Positions 52,530 to 61,220 of a DNA stretch of 64,000 nucleotides are shown here, piece by piece. The stretch lies in contig NZ_VOBQ01000025.1 of assembly GCF_007833165.1 (NCBI RefSeq), positions 17,518-81,517 of the forward strand. Direction: 5' to 3'. The notes beneath the pieces were generated by a model that was not told where the DNA came from, searched no databases, and saw only the letters and a list, made by a program, of their open reading frames with translations. A program made the position numbers and the translations under genes. The DNA is from Caenimonas sedimenti. GTDB taxonomy: Bacteria > Pseudomonadota > Gammaproteobacteria > Burkholderiales > Burkholderiaceae_C. The first letter of the stretch is position 1; every line of letters begins with the position of its first letter.

Positions 52530-55511
52530 ATGTCGAAAACACTGGTGATTGCCGAGAAGCCTTCCGTGGCGCAGGACATCGTCCGCGCCCTCACGCCGGT
52601 CGCGGGCAAGTTCGACAAGCACGATGAGTATTTCGAGAGCGAGAAGTACATCGTGACGAGCGCCGTGGGCCACCTGGTGGAGATCCACGCGCCCGAGGAA
52701 TTCGACGTGAAGCGCGGCAAGTGGAGCTTCGCCCACCTGCCCGTGATCCCGCCGTACTTCGACCTGAAGCCCGTCGACAAGACCAAGTCGCGCCTGAACG
52801 CCGTGGTCAAGCTCGCCAAGCGCAAGGACGTGACCGAGCTGGTGAACGCCTGCGACGCGGGGCGCGAGGGCGAGCTGATCTTCCGGCTGATCGAGCAGTT
52901 CGCGGCCACCGGCAAGGACAAGCCCGGCGCCAAGGCGGCCAGCCTGGGCAAGCCCGTCAAGCGCCTGTGGCTGCAGTCGATGACGCCCCAGGCGATCCGC
53001 GACGGCTTCGACAAGCTGCGGACCGACAAGCAGATGCTGGGCCTGGCGCATGCCGCGCGCTCCCGCTCCGAGGCCGACTGGCTGGTCGGCATCAACGGCA
53101 CGCGCGCCATGACGGCGTTCAATTCGCGTGACGGTGGCTTCTTCCTCACCACCGTCGGCCGCGTGCAGACGCCGACGCTGGCCATCGTGGTGGAGCGCGA
53201 GGAGCAGATCCGCAAGTTCATCAGCCGCGACTACTGGGAGGTGCACGCGTCTTTCCTGGCCGAGGCCGGCGAATACCCCGGCAAGTGGTTCGACCCCAAC
53301 TGGAAGAAGGATCCGGAGGACGCCGAGAAGCGGGCCGACCGCCTCTGGAACGAGAAGGATGCGCGCGCCATCGCCGATGCCGTGCGCGGCAAGGCCGCCA
53401 CCGTCACCGAGGAATCGAAGCCCACCACGCAGGCCGCGCCCGGGCTGTTCGACCTGACCTCGCTGCAGCGCGAGGCGAACGGCCGCTTCGGCTATTCGGC
53501 CAAGACCACGCTGGCGCTCGCGCAGTCGCTGTACGAACGCCACAAGGCCCTGACCTATCCCCGGACCGATTCGCGCCACCTGCCGATGGACTACGTGAAG
53601 GTCGTGCACGACACCATGGGCATGCTCGCCGACAGCGGCATGAAGCACCTGGCGCCGTTTGCCAAGCAGGCGGTGGACGGCGGCTACGTCAAGCCGATCA
53701 AGCGCATCTTCGACGACACCAAGGTCAGCGACCACTTCGCGATCATCCCGACGCTGCAGGCGCCGAGCGGCCTGTCGGAAGCCGAGCAGAAGCTGTACGA
53801 CCTGGTCGTGCGGCGCTTCCTGGCGGTCTTCTTCCCAAGCGCCGAATACACCGTCACGACGCGCATCAGCCAGGCCGTGGGTCACCACTTCAAGACCGAA
53901 GGCAAGGTGCTGGTGAAGCCCGGCTGGCTCGCGATCTACGGCAAGGAGGCGGCCGAGGAAGTGGCCGATGCCAAGGAAGGCGACAAGGGCCAGAACCTGG
54001 TGCCGGTGAAGCCCGGCGAGATGGTCCGCAGCGAGACGGTGGAGCCCAAGGGCCTGAAGACCCGGCCGCCGGCGCGCTACAGCGAAGCGACGCTGCTGGG
54101 CGCGATGGAAGGCGCCGGCAAGTTCATTGAAGATGACGAACTGCGCGAAGCGATGCAGGAGAAGGGCCTGGGCACGCCCGCCACGCGCGCCGCCACCATC
54201 GAAGGCCTGATCAACGAGAAGTACATGCTGCGCGAAGGCCGCGAGCTGATCCCGACCGCCAAGGCGTTCCAGCTGATGACGCTGCTGCGCGGCCTGGGCG
54301 TGGAGGAGCTCTCCAAGCCCGAGCTCACGGGCGAGTGGGAATACAAGCTGGCGCAGATGGAGCACGGCAAGCTGTCGCGCGACACCTTCATGCAGGAAAT
54401 CGCCGAGATGACGGAGCGCATCGTCAAGAAGGCGAAGGAGTACGACCGCGACACGGTGCCTGGCGACTACGCGACGCTGAAGACGCCTTGCCCCAATTGC
54501 GGCGGCACGGTGATGGAGACCTACCGCCGCTACAACTGCGTCGGCAAGAAGGGCCAGGAGCCCTGCGGTTTTTCGTTCACCAAGATCCCCGCCGGACGCG
54601 CCTTCGAACTCGACGAGGTCGAGGACTTCCTCACCAACAAGCGCATCGGCCCCCTGCAGGGCTTCCGCTCCAAGGCCGGCTGGCCCTTCACCGCCGAACT
54701 CGCCCTGAAGTTCGACGAGGAGGAGAAGAACTGGAAGCTGGAGTTCGACTTCGGCAACGAGGAAGACCCCGCGACCACCGGCGAGATCATCGACCTGAGC
54801 GCGCAAGAACCGCTGGGCCCCTGCCCCAAATGCGGTGCCAGAGTCTACGAGTGGGGCAGCAACTACGTGTGCGAGCGCGCCGTGCCCACCGCCGGCCACC
54901 CCACGCCCACCTGCGACTTCCGCAGCGGCAAGATCATCCTGCAGCAGCCGGTGGAGCGCGAGCAGATGTCCAAACTGCTCGCCACCGGCAAGACCGACCT
55001 GCTCGACAAGTTCGTCTCGATGCGCACGCGCCGGCCGTTCAAGGCCTACCTGGCGTGGGACGCCGAGGCCGGCAAGGTGAATTTCGAGTTCGAGCCGCGC
55101 ACCTCCAAGTTCCCGCCGCGCAAGGGCGCGCCCGCGAAGACGGCCAAGGAGCCGGGCACGCCGTACAAGGCCACCGCGAAGGCGGCGAAGGCGGTTGCCG
55201 GCAAGACCGCGGCCAAGAAGGCGCCGGCGGCGAAGAAGGCCCCGGCCAAGAAGGCGGCCGCGCCGAAAGCGCCGCGCAAGACCGGACCGGGGCTGACGCC
55301 CAGCGCCGCACTCGCCGCCGTGATCGGCAGCGAGCCGGTCGCGCGGACCGAGGTGATCAAGAAGCTTTGGGACTACATCAAGGCCAACGGTTTGCAGGAC
55401 GCCACGAACAAGCGCGCGATCAACGCGGACGGCAAGTTGAAGCCCGTCTTCGGCAAGGACCAGGTCACGATGTTCGAATTGGCGGGCATAGTTGGCAAGC
55501 ACTTGAGCTGA
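52530..55511 (+). CDS. topB: DNA topoisomerase III with C-terminal SWIB domain
   Basis: This 993-residue type IA topoisomerase relaxes and decatenates DNA through a 5'-phosphotyrosine. The N-terminal Toprim domain has VIAEKPSVAQDI and NACDAGREGELI. The active-site Tyr is residue 343 in LTYPRTDSRH, with RVQTPTLAIV nearby. Two Cys-rich zinc motifs follow (CPNCGG, CPKCGARVYEW). A Lys/Ala/Pro tail (about 878-915, repeats of KKAPA) resembles histone H1. Residues about 918-990 form a SWIB domain (LTPSAALAAVIG, EVIKKLWDYIK, NGLQDATNKR, KLKPVFGKDQVTMFEL). A topoisomerase/SWIB fusion is also known in Chlamydia. Confidence 0.93.
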   Translation: MSKTLVIAEKPSVAQDIVRALTPVAGKFDKHDEYFESEKYIVTSAVGHLVEIHAPEEFDVKRGKWSFAHLPVIPPYFDLKPVDKTKSRLNAVVKLAKRKDVTELVNACDAGREGELIFRLIEQFAATGKDKPGAKAASLGKPVKRLWLQSMTPQAIRDGFDKLRTDKQMLGLAHAARSRSEADWLVGINGTRAMTAFNSRDGGFFLTTVGRVQTPTLAIVVEREEQIRKFISRDYWEVHASFLAEAGEYPGKWFDPNWKKDPEDAEKRADRLWNEKDARAIADAVRGKAATVTEESKPTTQAAPGLFDLTSLQREANGRFGYSAKTTLALAQSLYERHKALTYPRTDSRHLPMDYVKVVHDTMGMLADSGMKHLAPFAKQAVDGGYVKPIKRIFDDTKVSDHFAIIPTLQAPSGLSEAEQKLYDLVVRRFLAVFFPSAEYTVTTRISQAVGHHFKTEGKVLVKPGWLAIYGKEAAEEVADAKEGDKGQNLVPVKPGEMVRSETVEPKGLKTRPPARYSEATLLGAMEGAGKFIEDDELREAMQEKGLGTPATRAATIEGLINEKYMLREGRELIPTAKAFQLMTLLRGLGVEELSKPELTGEWEYKLAQMEHGKLSRDTFMQEIAEMTERIVKKAKEYDRDTVPGDYATLKTPCPNCGGTVMETYRRYNCVGKKGQEPCGFSFTKIPAGRAFELDEVEDFLTNKRIGPLQGFRSKAGWPFTAELALKFDEEEKNWKLEFDFGNEEDPATTGEIIDLSAQEPLGPCPKCGARVYEWGSNYVCERAVPTAGHPTPTCDFRSGKIILQQPVEREQMSKLLATGKTDLLDKFVSMRTRRPFKAYLAWDAEAGKVNFEFEPRTSKFPPRKGAPAKTAKEPGTPYKATAKAAKAVAGKTAAKKAPAAKKAPAKKAAAPKAPRKTGPGLTPSAALAAVIGSEPVARTEVIKKLWDYIKANGLQDATNKRAINADGKLKPVFGKDQVTMFELAGIVGKHLS

Positions 55512-55583
55512 GGACGCGCGCGGGCGCGCCGGTCGCGTTTACCATCCCCGGCGCGCCGCGACCCGGCGAGGAGTCCACAGGGC

Positions 55584-58500
55584 ATGAACACGCGTTCCGA
55601 CGTGCATCGTTTCGCATTGCATTGCATCGCCGCGGCCAGCCTGGCCGTCGCGTCCACTGGCGCCACGGCGGCCGTGCCGGCCGGCGCGGCCGCCGAAATC
55701 GTCAACCTGCAGGGGGCGGGGGAACAGAAGGCCGCCGCCGCGCCCGACTGGCGGCCCGCGCGCATGGCGCAGCCGCTGGCGAACGGCGACTACGTGCGCA
55801 CCCGCGATGCCGCACGCATGGCGATCCTGTTCGCCGACGAGACGCAGATCCGGCTGCACGCCAACACCGTGCTGCAGGTGAAGGCGGTCGCCGCCGGGGC
55901 GCAAGCGTCCACGACACTGTCGCTCGAAGCCGGCCGCGCCTGGGCGCAGACCCGCCGGCCGCCGGGCGTCCCGCTCAACTTCCAGACGCCCGCCGCCACC
56001 GCGGGCATCCGCGGCACCGACTGGGACATCCAGGTGGACGCCGACGGCAAGACGCTGCTCACCGTGCTGTCGGGCGAGGTCACGCTGAGCAATCCGCAGG
56101 GCGAGGTGATCGTCGGGCGCAACGAGGCCGCGGTCGCCGAAGTCGGCAAGGCGCCGGTGAAGATCCTGCTGTCGCAGCCGCGCGACCGCATCCAGTGGGT
56201 CAACGCGCTGAAGGCGGAGCCCGAGCGCTTCCGCGGCCTGGAGCCGGCGCTCGCGGATCTGTTGGCGCGCGCCGAGCGGCAACTTGTCGATGGCGAAAGT
56301 GGGCAGTCCATCGCCACCCTGACGTCCGGCCTGGCCCGCTTCCCCGGCCATCCGGTGCTCCGCGCGGAACTCGCGCGCGCCCAACTGTTGGGCGATCGCC
56401 TCGACGAAAGCGCGCGCACGCTGGGGGAGCCGCGCGCCGATGACCCGGCGCCGCTCTGGCTCTCGCGCGGCGCGTTGGCGCGCCGGCAGGGCGACGCCCC
56501 CGGCACCCTGCGCGCCTACGGGCGCGCGACCGAACTGGCGCCGCAGGACGACCGCGGCTGGTTCGGCCTGGGCAGCGCGCACACCGAGCGCGAAGACAGC
56601 GTGCCCGCGCGGGCCAGCTTGCTGCGCGCGCTCGAACTGAATCCGCAGGGGCCCGGCTACCGCGGCGAACTCGGCACGCTGGAGGCGTTCCGCAATGACA
56701 TTCCCGCCGCCGAACAGGCTTTCAGCGAAGCGCTGGCCGCCAACCCGTCGGACTACGTCGCGCTCACCGGCCAAGGCCTCCTGCGCCTGAAGCAGGGCCG
56801 CCCCGACGCCGCGCTCGACGCCTTCCTGCGGGCCGGCGTGATGGAGCCCCGCTACGCGCGCGCCAAGACCTACACCGCCGTCGCGTACTACCAGCTGGGG
56901 CGCCACAGCGACGCGGTAGCCACGCTCGAGCAAGCCGCGCTGCTGGACGACAAGGACCCGCTGCCGCATTTGTTCCTGGCGCAGATCCACACCGACCTGT
57001 TCCGCGCGGGCGACGCCGTGCAAGCCTCGCGGGCCGCGGTGCAGCGCATGCCGTACCTGAAGTCGCTCAACCAGCTGGCGAACGACCAGCAAGGCCGCGC
57101 GAACTTCGGCGCCTCGCTGGCTTTCTTCGGCATGGAGGACTGGGCGCTGGAACTCGCCCAGCAGTCCTACCACCCGTACTGGGGCGGCAGCCACCTGTTC
57201 CTGGCCGACCGCTACCCGGGCGAGTTCAATAAGAATTCGGAGCTGTTCCAGGGCTTCCTGGCCGACCCGCTGGCTTTCGGCGGCAGCCAGCGCTTCTCAC
57301 CGCTTCTGCAGCGGCCGGGCCACCACGGCGCGGTGGGCATCACGCTGGACCGCGAGCACTTCCGGCTGGCCGCGCCCTCCGTCACCTTCAACGGACTGGT
57401 CAACACGCATGTCCCCATCGCCTACTTTGTGAAGGCGCAGACCGGCGTGGCGACGCGCCTGCCGATCGATGTCGGCACCTTCGGGGTGCCGGCCTTCTAC
57501 GACAGCTCGGGCCGAGCCGACGCGCGCATCCAGGTCGGCACCATCGGCCTCGGCGCGCAGCCCACGGCGAACCTCGGCCTGTTCTTCTATGCCAATGACA
57601 TCGACCTGTCGCTGCGCGGCCGCAACCAGGTGTTCTTCCTGGATGACGCCGGCGCGCCGACCACGCTGGACAACCGCGTGCGGCAGGCGGCGCTCGGTGC
57701 CTCGTACCGCTGGTCGCCCACCAGCCAGACGTGGGCCAAGCTGGGCCACAGCACCGACTTCAACGAAGTCGCGCGCTACCCGACGCAGTTCCCCGTCCCG
57801 CCGCTGGTCGGCGTGCTGGGCCTGGCGTCGATCCCGCAGAAGCGTTTCTCCGACCTGCAGCTGCGCCACACGATGGACCTGGACAACGGGGACCGCGTCT
57901 GGGGCACCATCGAACACGTCAAGGAGCGGCAGTTCAACCAGGTCGCCGGCGCGGGTCCGATCTTCGGCGAGATCGAGGGGGTGCTGGTGGGCGACACGCT
58001 GGTCTTCACCGGCCGCAACGACGTCGACCGGCGCTACAACGGGCTCACGCTGGCCTGGCAGCAGGCCGCCACCAGCCCGTTGCGTTTCGACGGCGCCCTG
58101 GCGGCGCACTGGATCCGGCACCGCGTGCATGGCCAGAACGCCGCGGCCCTGATCAACCTGGAATTCCTGAACCGCACCCTGGCCGACCGCGACGACACCG
58201 AGCGGGTGGTCGCGCCGCGCGTCGGCCTGGTCTGGCAGCCGCACAGCGGCCTGACCGTGCGCGCGGCCTACCAGCACTTCCTGCGGCCGCTGGCGACCAG
58301 CACGCTGGCCAGCGTGGACACCGCTGGCCTGCCGGTGGAAGACCGGTACCTCGAGGCCGGCGGGCAATCGAAGCGCGGCGTGGTGCAGGCGGCGCTGGCA
58401 CTCGGCGACCGGACCTTCGCGCTGGGCCGGTTGGAACACACGCAAGTGCGCAACCCCACCGCCGTCGGCGTCGACCTGCGCACGCCCAGCCTGTTGTTCC

Positions 58501-58991
58501 TGGAGGAGATGCGCAACGCGCAATTGGTGAACCTCTCGACCCTGAGCCTGCTGGAGGGCGACCCGATCGTGCAGCGCGGGCACGTGAGCGCGGCGACGTT
58601 CGGCCTCAACCACATGTTCACCAAACAGTGGTCCGGCTATGCGCGCTACGCGTACCACCACTCGGACAGCGTCACCGAGGACACACTGACCAATGCCGAA
58701 ATCCCGGACCGCCAGTTCCCCTGGCTGCCGCGCCACACCGCCGTGGTCGGCGGCACGTGGGCCAGCGCCGAACGCATCTACTTCAGCGCGCGCGCCGTCT
58801 TCCGCTCGCGCCGCTTCGAGGACACCGCCAACCTGACCGTGCGGCCTTCCGGCTGGGGTGTGGACCTCGCCGGCTTCTGGGAAAGCGCCGACAAGCACTG
58901 GGTGATCGGCGCCGGCGCGCTGAACCTGTTCGGCAACCGGTCCGAACGCCAGGTCCGGCGCTACGTGATCGATGCGCGCTACCGCTTCTAG
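55584..58991 (+). CDS. FecR-TPR-outer membrane beta-barrel protein
   Basis: This 1135-residue exported protein has a signal peptide ending near residue 29 (ATAAVP). A FecR-like domain follows at about 50-165 (NGDYVRTRDAARMAILFADETQIRLHANTVL; TPAATAGIRGTDWDI). TPR repeats run about 215-500 (RGWFGLGSAH, LEALRND.., ALTGQGLLRLKQG). A long C-terminal beta-barrel (about 565-1135) ends in the outer-membrane sorting signature DARYRF. It may be a large secretin-like or glycan-export pore under FecR-type regulation. Its end overlaps the next gene, a CHASE2 cyclase, by 20 bp. Confidence 0.82.
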   Translation: MNTRSDVHRFALHCIAAASLAVASTGATAAVPAGAAAEIVNLQGAGEQKAAAAPDWRPARMAQPLANGDYVRTRDAARMAILFADETQIRLHANTVLQVKAVAAGAQASTTLSLEAGRAWAQTRRPPGVPLNFQTPAATAGIRGTDWDIQVDADGKTLLTVLSGEVTLSNPQGEVIVGRNEAAVAEVGKAPVKILLSQPRDRIQWVNALKAEPERFRGLEPALADLLARAERQLVDGESGQSIATLTSGLARFPGHPVLRAELARAQLLGDRLDESARTLGEPRADDPAPLWLSRGALARRQGDAPGTLRAYGRATELAPQDDRGWFGLGSAHTEREDSVPARASLLRALELNPQGPGYRGELGTLEAFRNDIPAAEQAFSEALAANPSDYVALTGQGLLRLKQGRPDAALDAFLRAGVMEPRYARAKTYTAVAYYQLGRHSDAVATLEQAALLDDKDPLPHLFLAQIHTDLFRAGDAVQASRAAVQRMPYLKSLNQLANDQQGRANFGASLAFFGMEDWALELAQQSYHPYWGGSHLFLADRYPGEFNKNSELFQGFLADPLAFGGSQRFSPLLQRPGHHGAVGITLDREHFRLAAPSVTFNGLVNTHVPIAYFVKAQTGVATRLPIDVGTFGVPAFYDSSGRADARIQVGTIGLGAQPTANLGLFFYANDIDLSLRGRNQVFFLDDAGAPTTLDNRVRQAALGASYRWSPTSQTWAKLGHSTDFNEVARYPTQFPVPPLVGVLGLASIPQKRFSDLQLRHTMDLDNGDRVWGTIEHVKERQFNQVAGAGPIFGEIEGVLVGDTLVFTGRNDVDRRYNGLTLAWQQAATSPLRFDGALAAHWIRHRVHGQNAAALINLEFLNRTLADRDDTERVVAPRVGLVWQPHSGLTVRAAYQHFLRPLATSTLASVDTAGLPVEDRYLEAGGQSKRGVVQAALALGDRTFALGRLEHTQVRNPTAVGVDLRTPSLLFLEEMRNAQLVNLSTLSLLEGDPIVQRGHVSAATFGLNHMFTKQWSGYARYAYHHSDSVTEDTLTNAEIPDRQFPWLPRHTAVVGGTWASAERIYFSARAVFRSRRFEDTANLTVRPSGWGVDLAGFWESADKHWVIGAGALNLFGNRSERQVRRYVIDARYRF

Positions 58992-60813
58992 CTGGCGCCG
59001 GGCCGCGGCCGTCCCGGCCGCCGGCCTGCTGGCCGTGGCCCTGGTGTTCGCGCTCTCGTACAGCCGGACCTGGGACGCGGTCGAGGGCAAGATCTTCGAT
59101 TTGTTCACCTCGTGGGCCGCGCCCGGCGTCAGCCGGCAACCCATCGTCATCCTGGCCATCGACGAACCCACGTTCCAGGAACTGCGGGTGCAGTGGCCCT
59201 TCCCGCGCAGCCTGCACGGCAAGGTGCTGGAGCGCGCGCGCGCGGACGGCGCGGCGGCCGTCGGCTTCGACATCGTCTTCGCCGAACCGAGCCAGCCGGA
59301 GCAGGACCATGCGTTCGCGCGTTCCATCGCGACCGCGGGACGGGTGGTGCTCGCGTCCACCCAGGAACTCATCGTGCATGCCAATGCATCGCTGTGGACG
59401 CAGGTTCCGCCCCTGCCGGAACTGCTGGCGGCCGGCGCCGTCGCGGGCGACATCAGCGTGCGGCCGGACGACGACTACGTGGTGCGGCGCCAATCCAACG
59501 CCGAAGGCAGCCTGTCCGAACAACTGGCGCGCCTCGCGCCCACGCCCCCAGCGCCGCGGAGTGCCGTTCCGGCCCTGATCCAGTACCTCGGCCCGCGCGG
59601 CACCATCGACACGCGCTCCTACTACCAGGCTCTCGAACCCGGCTTGCTGCCGCCGGGCTTCTTCCGCGGCAAGCTCGTGCTGGTCGGCCGCTCGACCCGC
59701 AGCGCCACGGAACTCCAGGCCTCGCGCTCGGACATGTACAACTCCCCACTGGCGGTGGCGAACAGCGGCGACCGCCTGTTTCCCGGCGTCGAGATCCAGG
59801 CGACGATGCTCGAGAACCGACTCTCCGGAGGTGGGCTGCACCAGCTGGGCGCCGGCTGGGGTTACGCGCTGCTGGCGGCTTTCGGCTCGCTGCTGTTCGT
59901 CGCGGGCCGCCGGCTGGACCCGGGCGCGACCGCCCTGCTGGCGCTCGCCTGCGTGCTCGTGGTTCTGGTGGCGTCGTACGCGCTGTTCTTCGGCGCGCAG
60001 CGCTGGCTGCCGCCGCTGTTCCCGGTCGCGGCGCTGGTGGCCCTGTACGGCGCCACGACCGTGGCTTCGTACCTGGCGACGCGCCAGCGCGCCCTGCGGG
60101 TGCGCGGCATGTTCGCGCAGTACGTGCCGGCGCCGGTGGTGGCGCGCCTGGTGGAACAGCCGGAGCTGCTGCGGCTGGGCGGCGAGTCGCGCGAAGTGAC
60201 GCTGATGTTCACCGACCTCGCCAACTTCACCGGCCTGTCGGAGCGGCTCAGCGCGCAGCAGACGGTGGAGGTGCTGACTGCGTACTTCAATGCCATGACG
60301 CCCATCGTCCACAAGTACCAGGGCACGCTCGACAAGTTCATCGGCGACGCGATCATGGCGTTCTGGGGCGCGCCGCTGGACGATGCACAGCACGCCGAGC
60401 ATGCCGTGCGCGCGGCCATCGAGATGCAGCAGGCGATGCAGCAACTCGTGGCCGACCTGCAGGCCCGCGGCCTGCCGGCGATCGGCATGCGGATCGGCAT
60501 CCACACCGGCACCGCGGTGATCGGTAACGTGGGTTCGGCCAGCCGCTTCTCGTACACCGCCATCGGGGATGCGGTGAACCTGGCGGCGCGGCTGGAAGGC
60601 GCGAACAAGGCCTTCGGCACCGGCATCCTGCTGTCGCAGGCGACGGCAGCGCAGTTGCCGGCGGACATCGGTCTGCGGGCTCTGGCTGACGTCATCGTGA
60701 AAGGCAAGACCGAGCCCGTTCGCGTGTACACACCATGCGATGACGAGGCACAGCGGCATGCCAGCGAAACCGCGCTGCAAGGGGTCAGCCCGGTCGCGCT
60801 GGAGAAGCTCTAG
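58972..60813 (+). CDS. CHASE2-domain class III nucleotide cyclase (second)
   Basis: In this 613-residue protein a membrane anchor (about 12-30) precedes a periplasmic CHASE2 sensor (PIVILAIDEPTFQELRVQWPFPR, FDIVFAEPSQ). Membrane helices follow (about 295-375), then a cyclase domain at about 400-590. Catalytic motifs are LMFTDLANFT, KFIGDAIMAFWG and YTAIGDAVNLAARLE, consistent with an active adenylate cyclase. It overlaps the stop of the FecR-TPR-barrel gene by 20 bp, so the outer-membrane protein and cyclase are translated as a pair. Confidence 0.88.
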   Translation: MRATASSWRRAAAVPAAGLLAVALVFALSYSRTWDAVEGKIFDLFTSWAAPGVSRQPIVILAIDEPTFQELRVQWPFPRSLHGKVLERARADGAAAVGFDIVFAEPSQPEQDHAFARSIATAGRVVLASTQELIVHANASLWTQVPPLPELLAAGAVAGDISVRPDDDYVVRRQSNAEGSLSEQLARLAPTPPAPRSAVPALIQYLGPRGTIDTRSYYQALEPGLLPPGFFRGKLVLVGRSTRSATELQASRSDMYNSPLAVANSGDRLFPGVEIQATMLENRLSGGGLHQLGAGWGYALLAAFGSLLFVAGRRLDPGATALLALACVLVVLVASYALFFGAQRWLPPLFPVAALVALYGATTVASYLATRQRALRVRGMFAQYVPAPVVARLVEQPELLRLGGESREVTLMFTDLANFTGLSERLSAQQTVEVLTAYFNAMTPIVHKYQGTLDKFIGDAIMAFWGAPLDDAQHAEHAVRAAIEMQQAMQQLVADLQARGLPAIGMRIGIHTGTAVIGNVGSASRFSYTAIGDAVNLAARLEGANKAFGTGILLSQATAAQLPADIGLRALADVIVKGKTEPVRVYTPCDDEAQRHASETALQGVSPVALEKL

Positions 60814-61178
60814 CTGGAGCCTGCGTGACGGGCGATCAGTGCCTGCACCGCGGGCGGCGGGACCATGGGACGCAAGGCCGGCACGGTGGCGCGGCCGATG
60901 TTGCCGGCGGGCAGGCGGCCCAGCGCATGCCCCAGCGGGACGAGGGCCAGGCGCAGCAGCTGCCCCGCCGCTTCCCGCGGGTCGCCCTGGTCCCAAGCCA
61001 GCCGCAGCATCCGCAAGTGGCTGTCGACATGCAGCCCCAGGTCGGCTTGGCCGACCACGTGCGCCGCCATGAGCACGGTCCAGCGCGCCTCGTCATGTTC
61101 GCGGTGGGCGGGCAGCTCCGCGTAGCTGCGCAGCAGCCGCCCGTAAACGGCGCGGCGCGCCTGGGGAGTGGTGTTCAT
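60810..61178 (-). CDS. DUF3703-like protein
   Basis: This 122-residue helical protein has the DUF3703 pattern: HEHDEARWTVLMAAHVVGQADLGLHVDSHLRMLRLAWDQ in outline, with conserved His residues (AHVVGQ, HVDSHLRML). A C-terminal RLPAGNIGRATVPALRPM follows. DUF3703 proteins are often near metal or stress genes; no reaction is known. The start at 61178 (ATG) gives the full domain. Its stop overlaps the convergent cyclase gene by 4 bp. Confidence 0.65.
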   Translation of the reverse strand: MNTTPQARRAVYGRLLRSYAELPAHREHDEARWTVLMAAHVVGQADLGLHVDSHLRMLRLAWDQGDPREAAGQLLRLALVPLGHALGRLPAGNIGRATVPALRPMVPPPAVQALIARHAGSS

Positions 61179-61220
61179 GCCCGCATTGGAAAGCCTGGAG
61201 CGTCTCCAGGGTCAAGCGGC

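Noticed and set aside
54335..56443. 702-residue plus-strand frame spanning the topB end and FecR gene start
   Set aside because: It overlaps two well-supported genes in another frame and is Arg/Gly-rich without domains.
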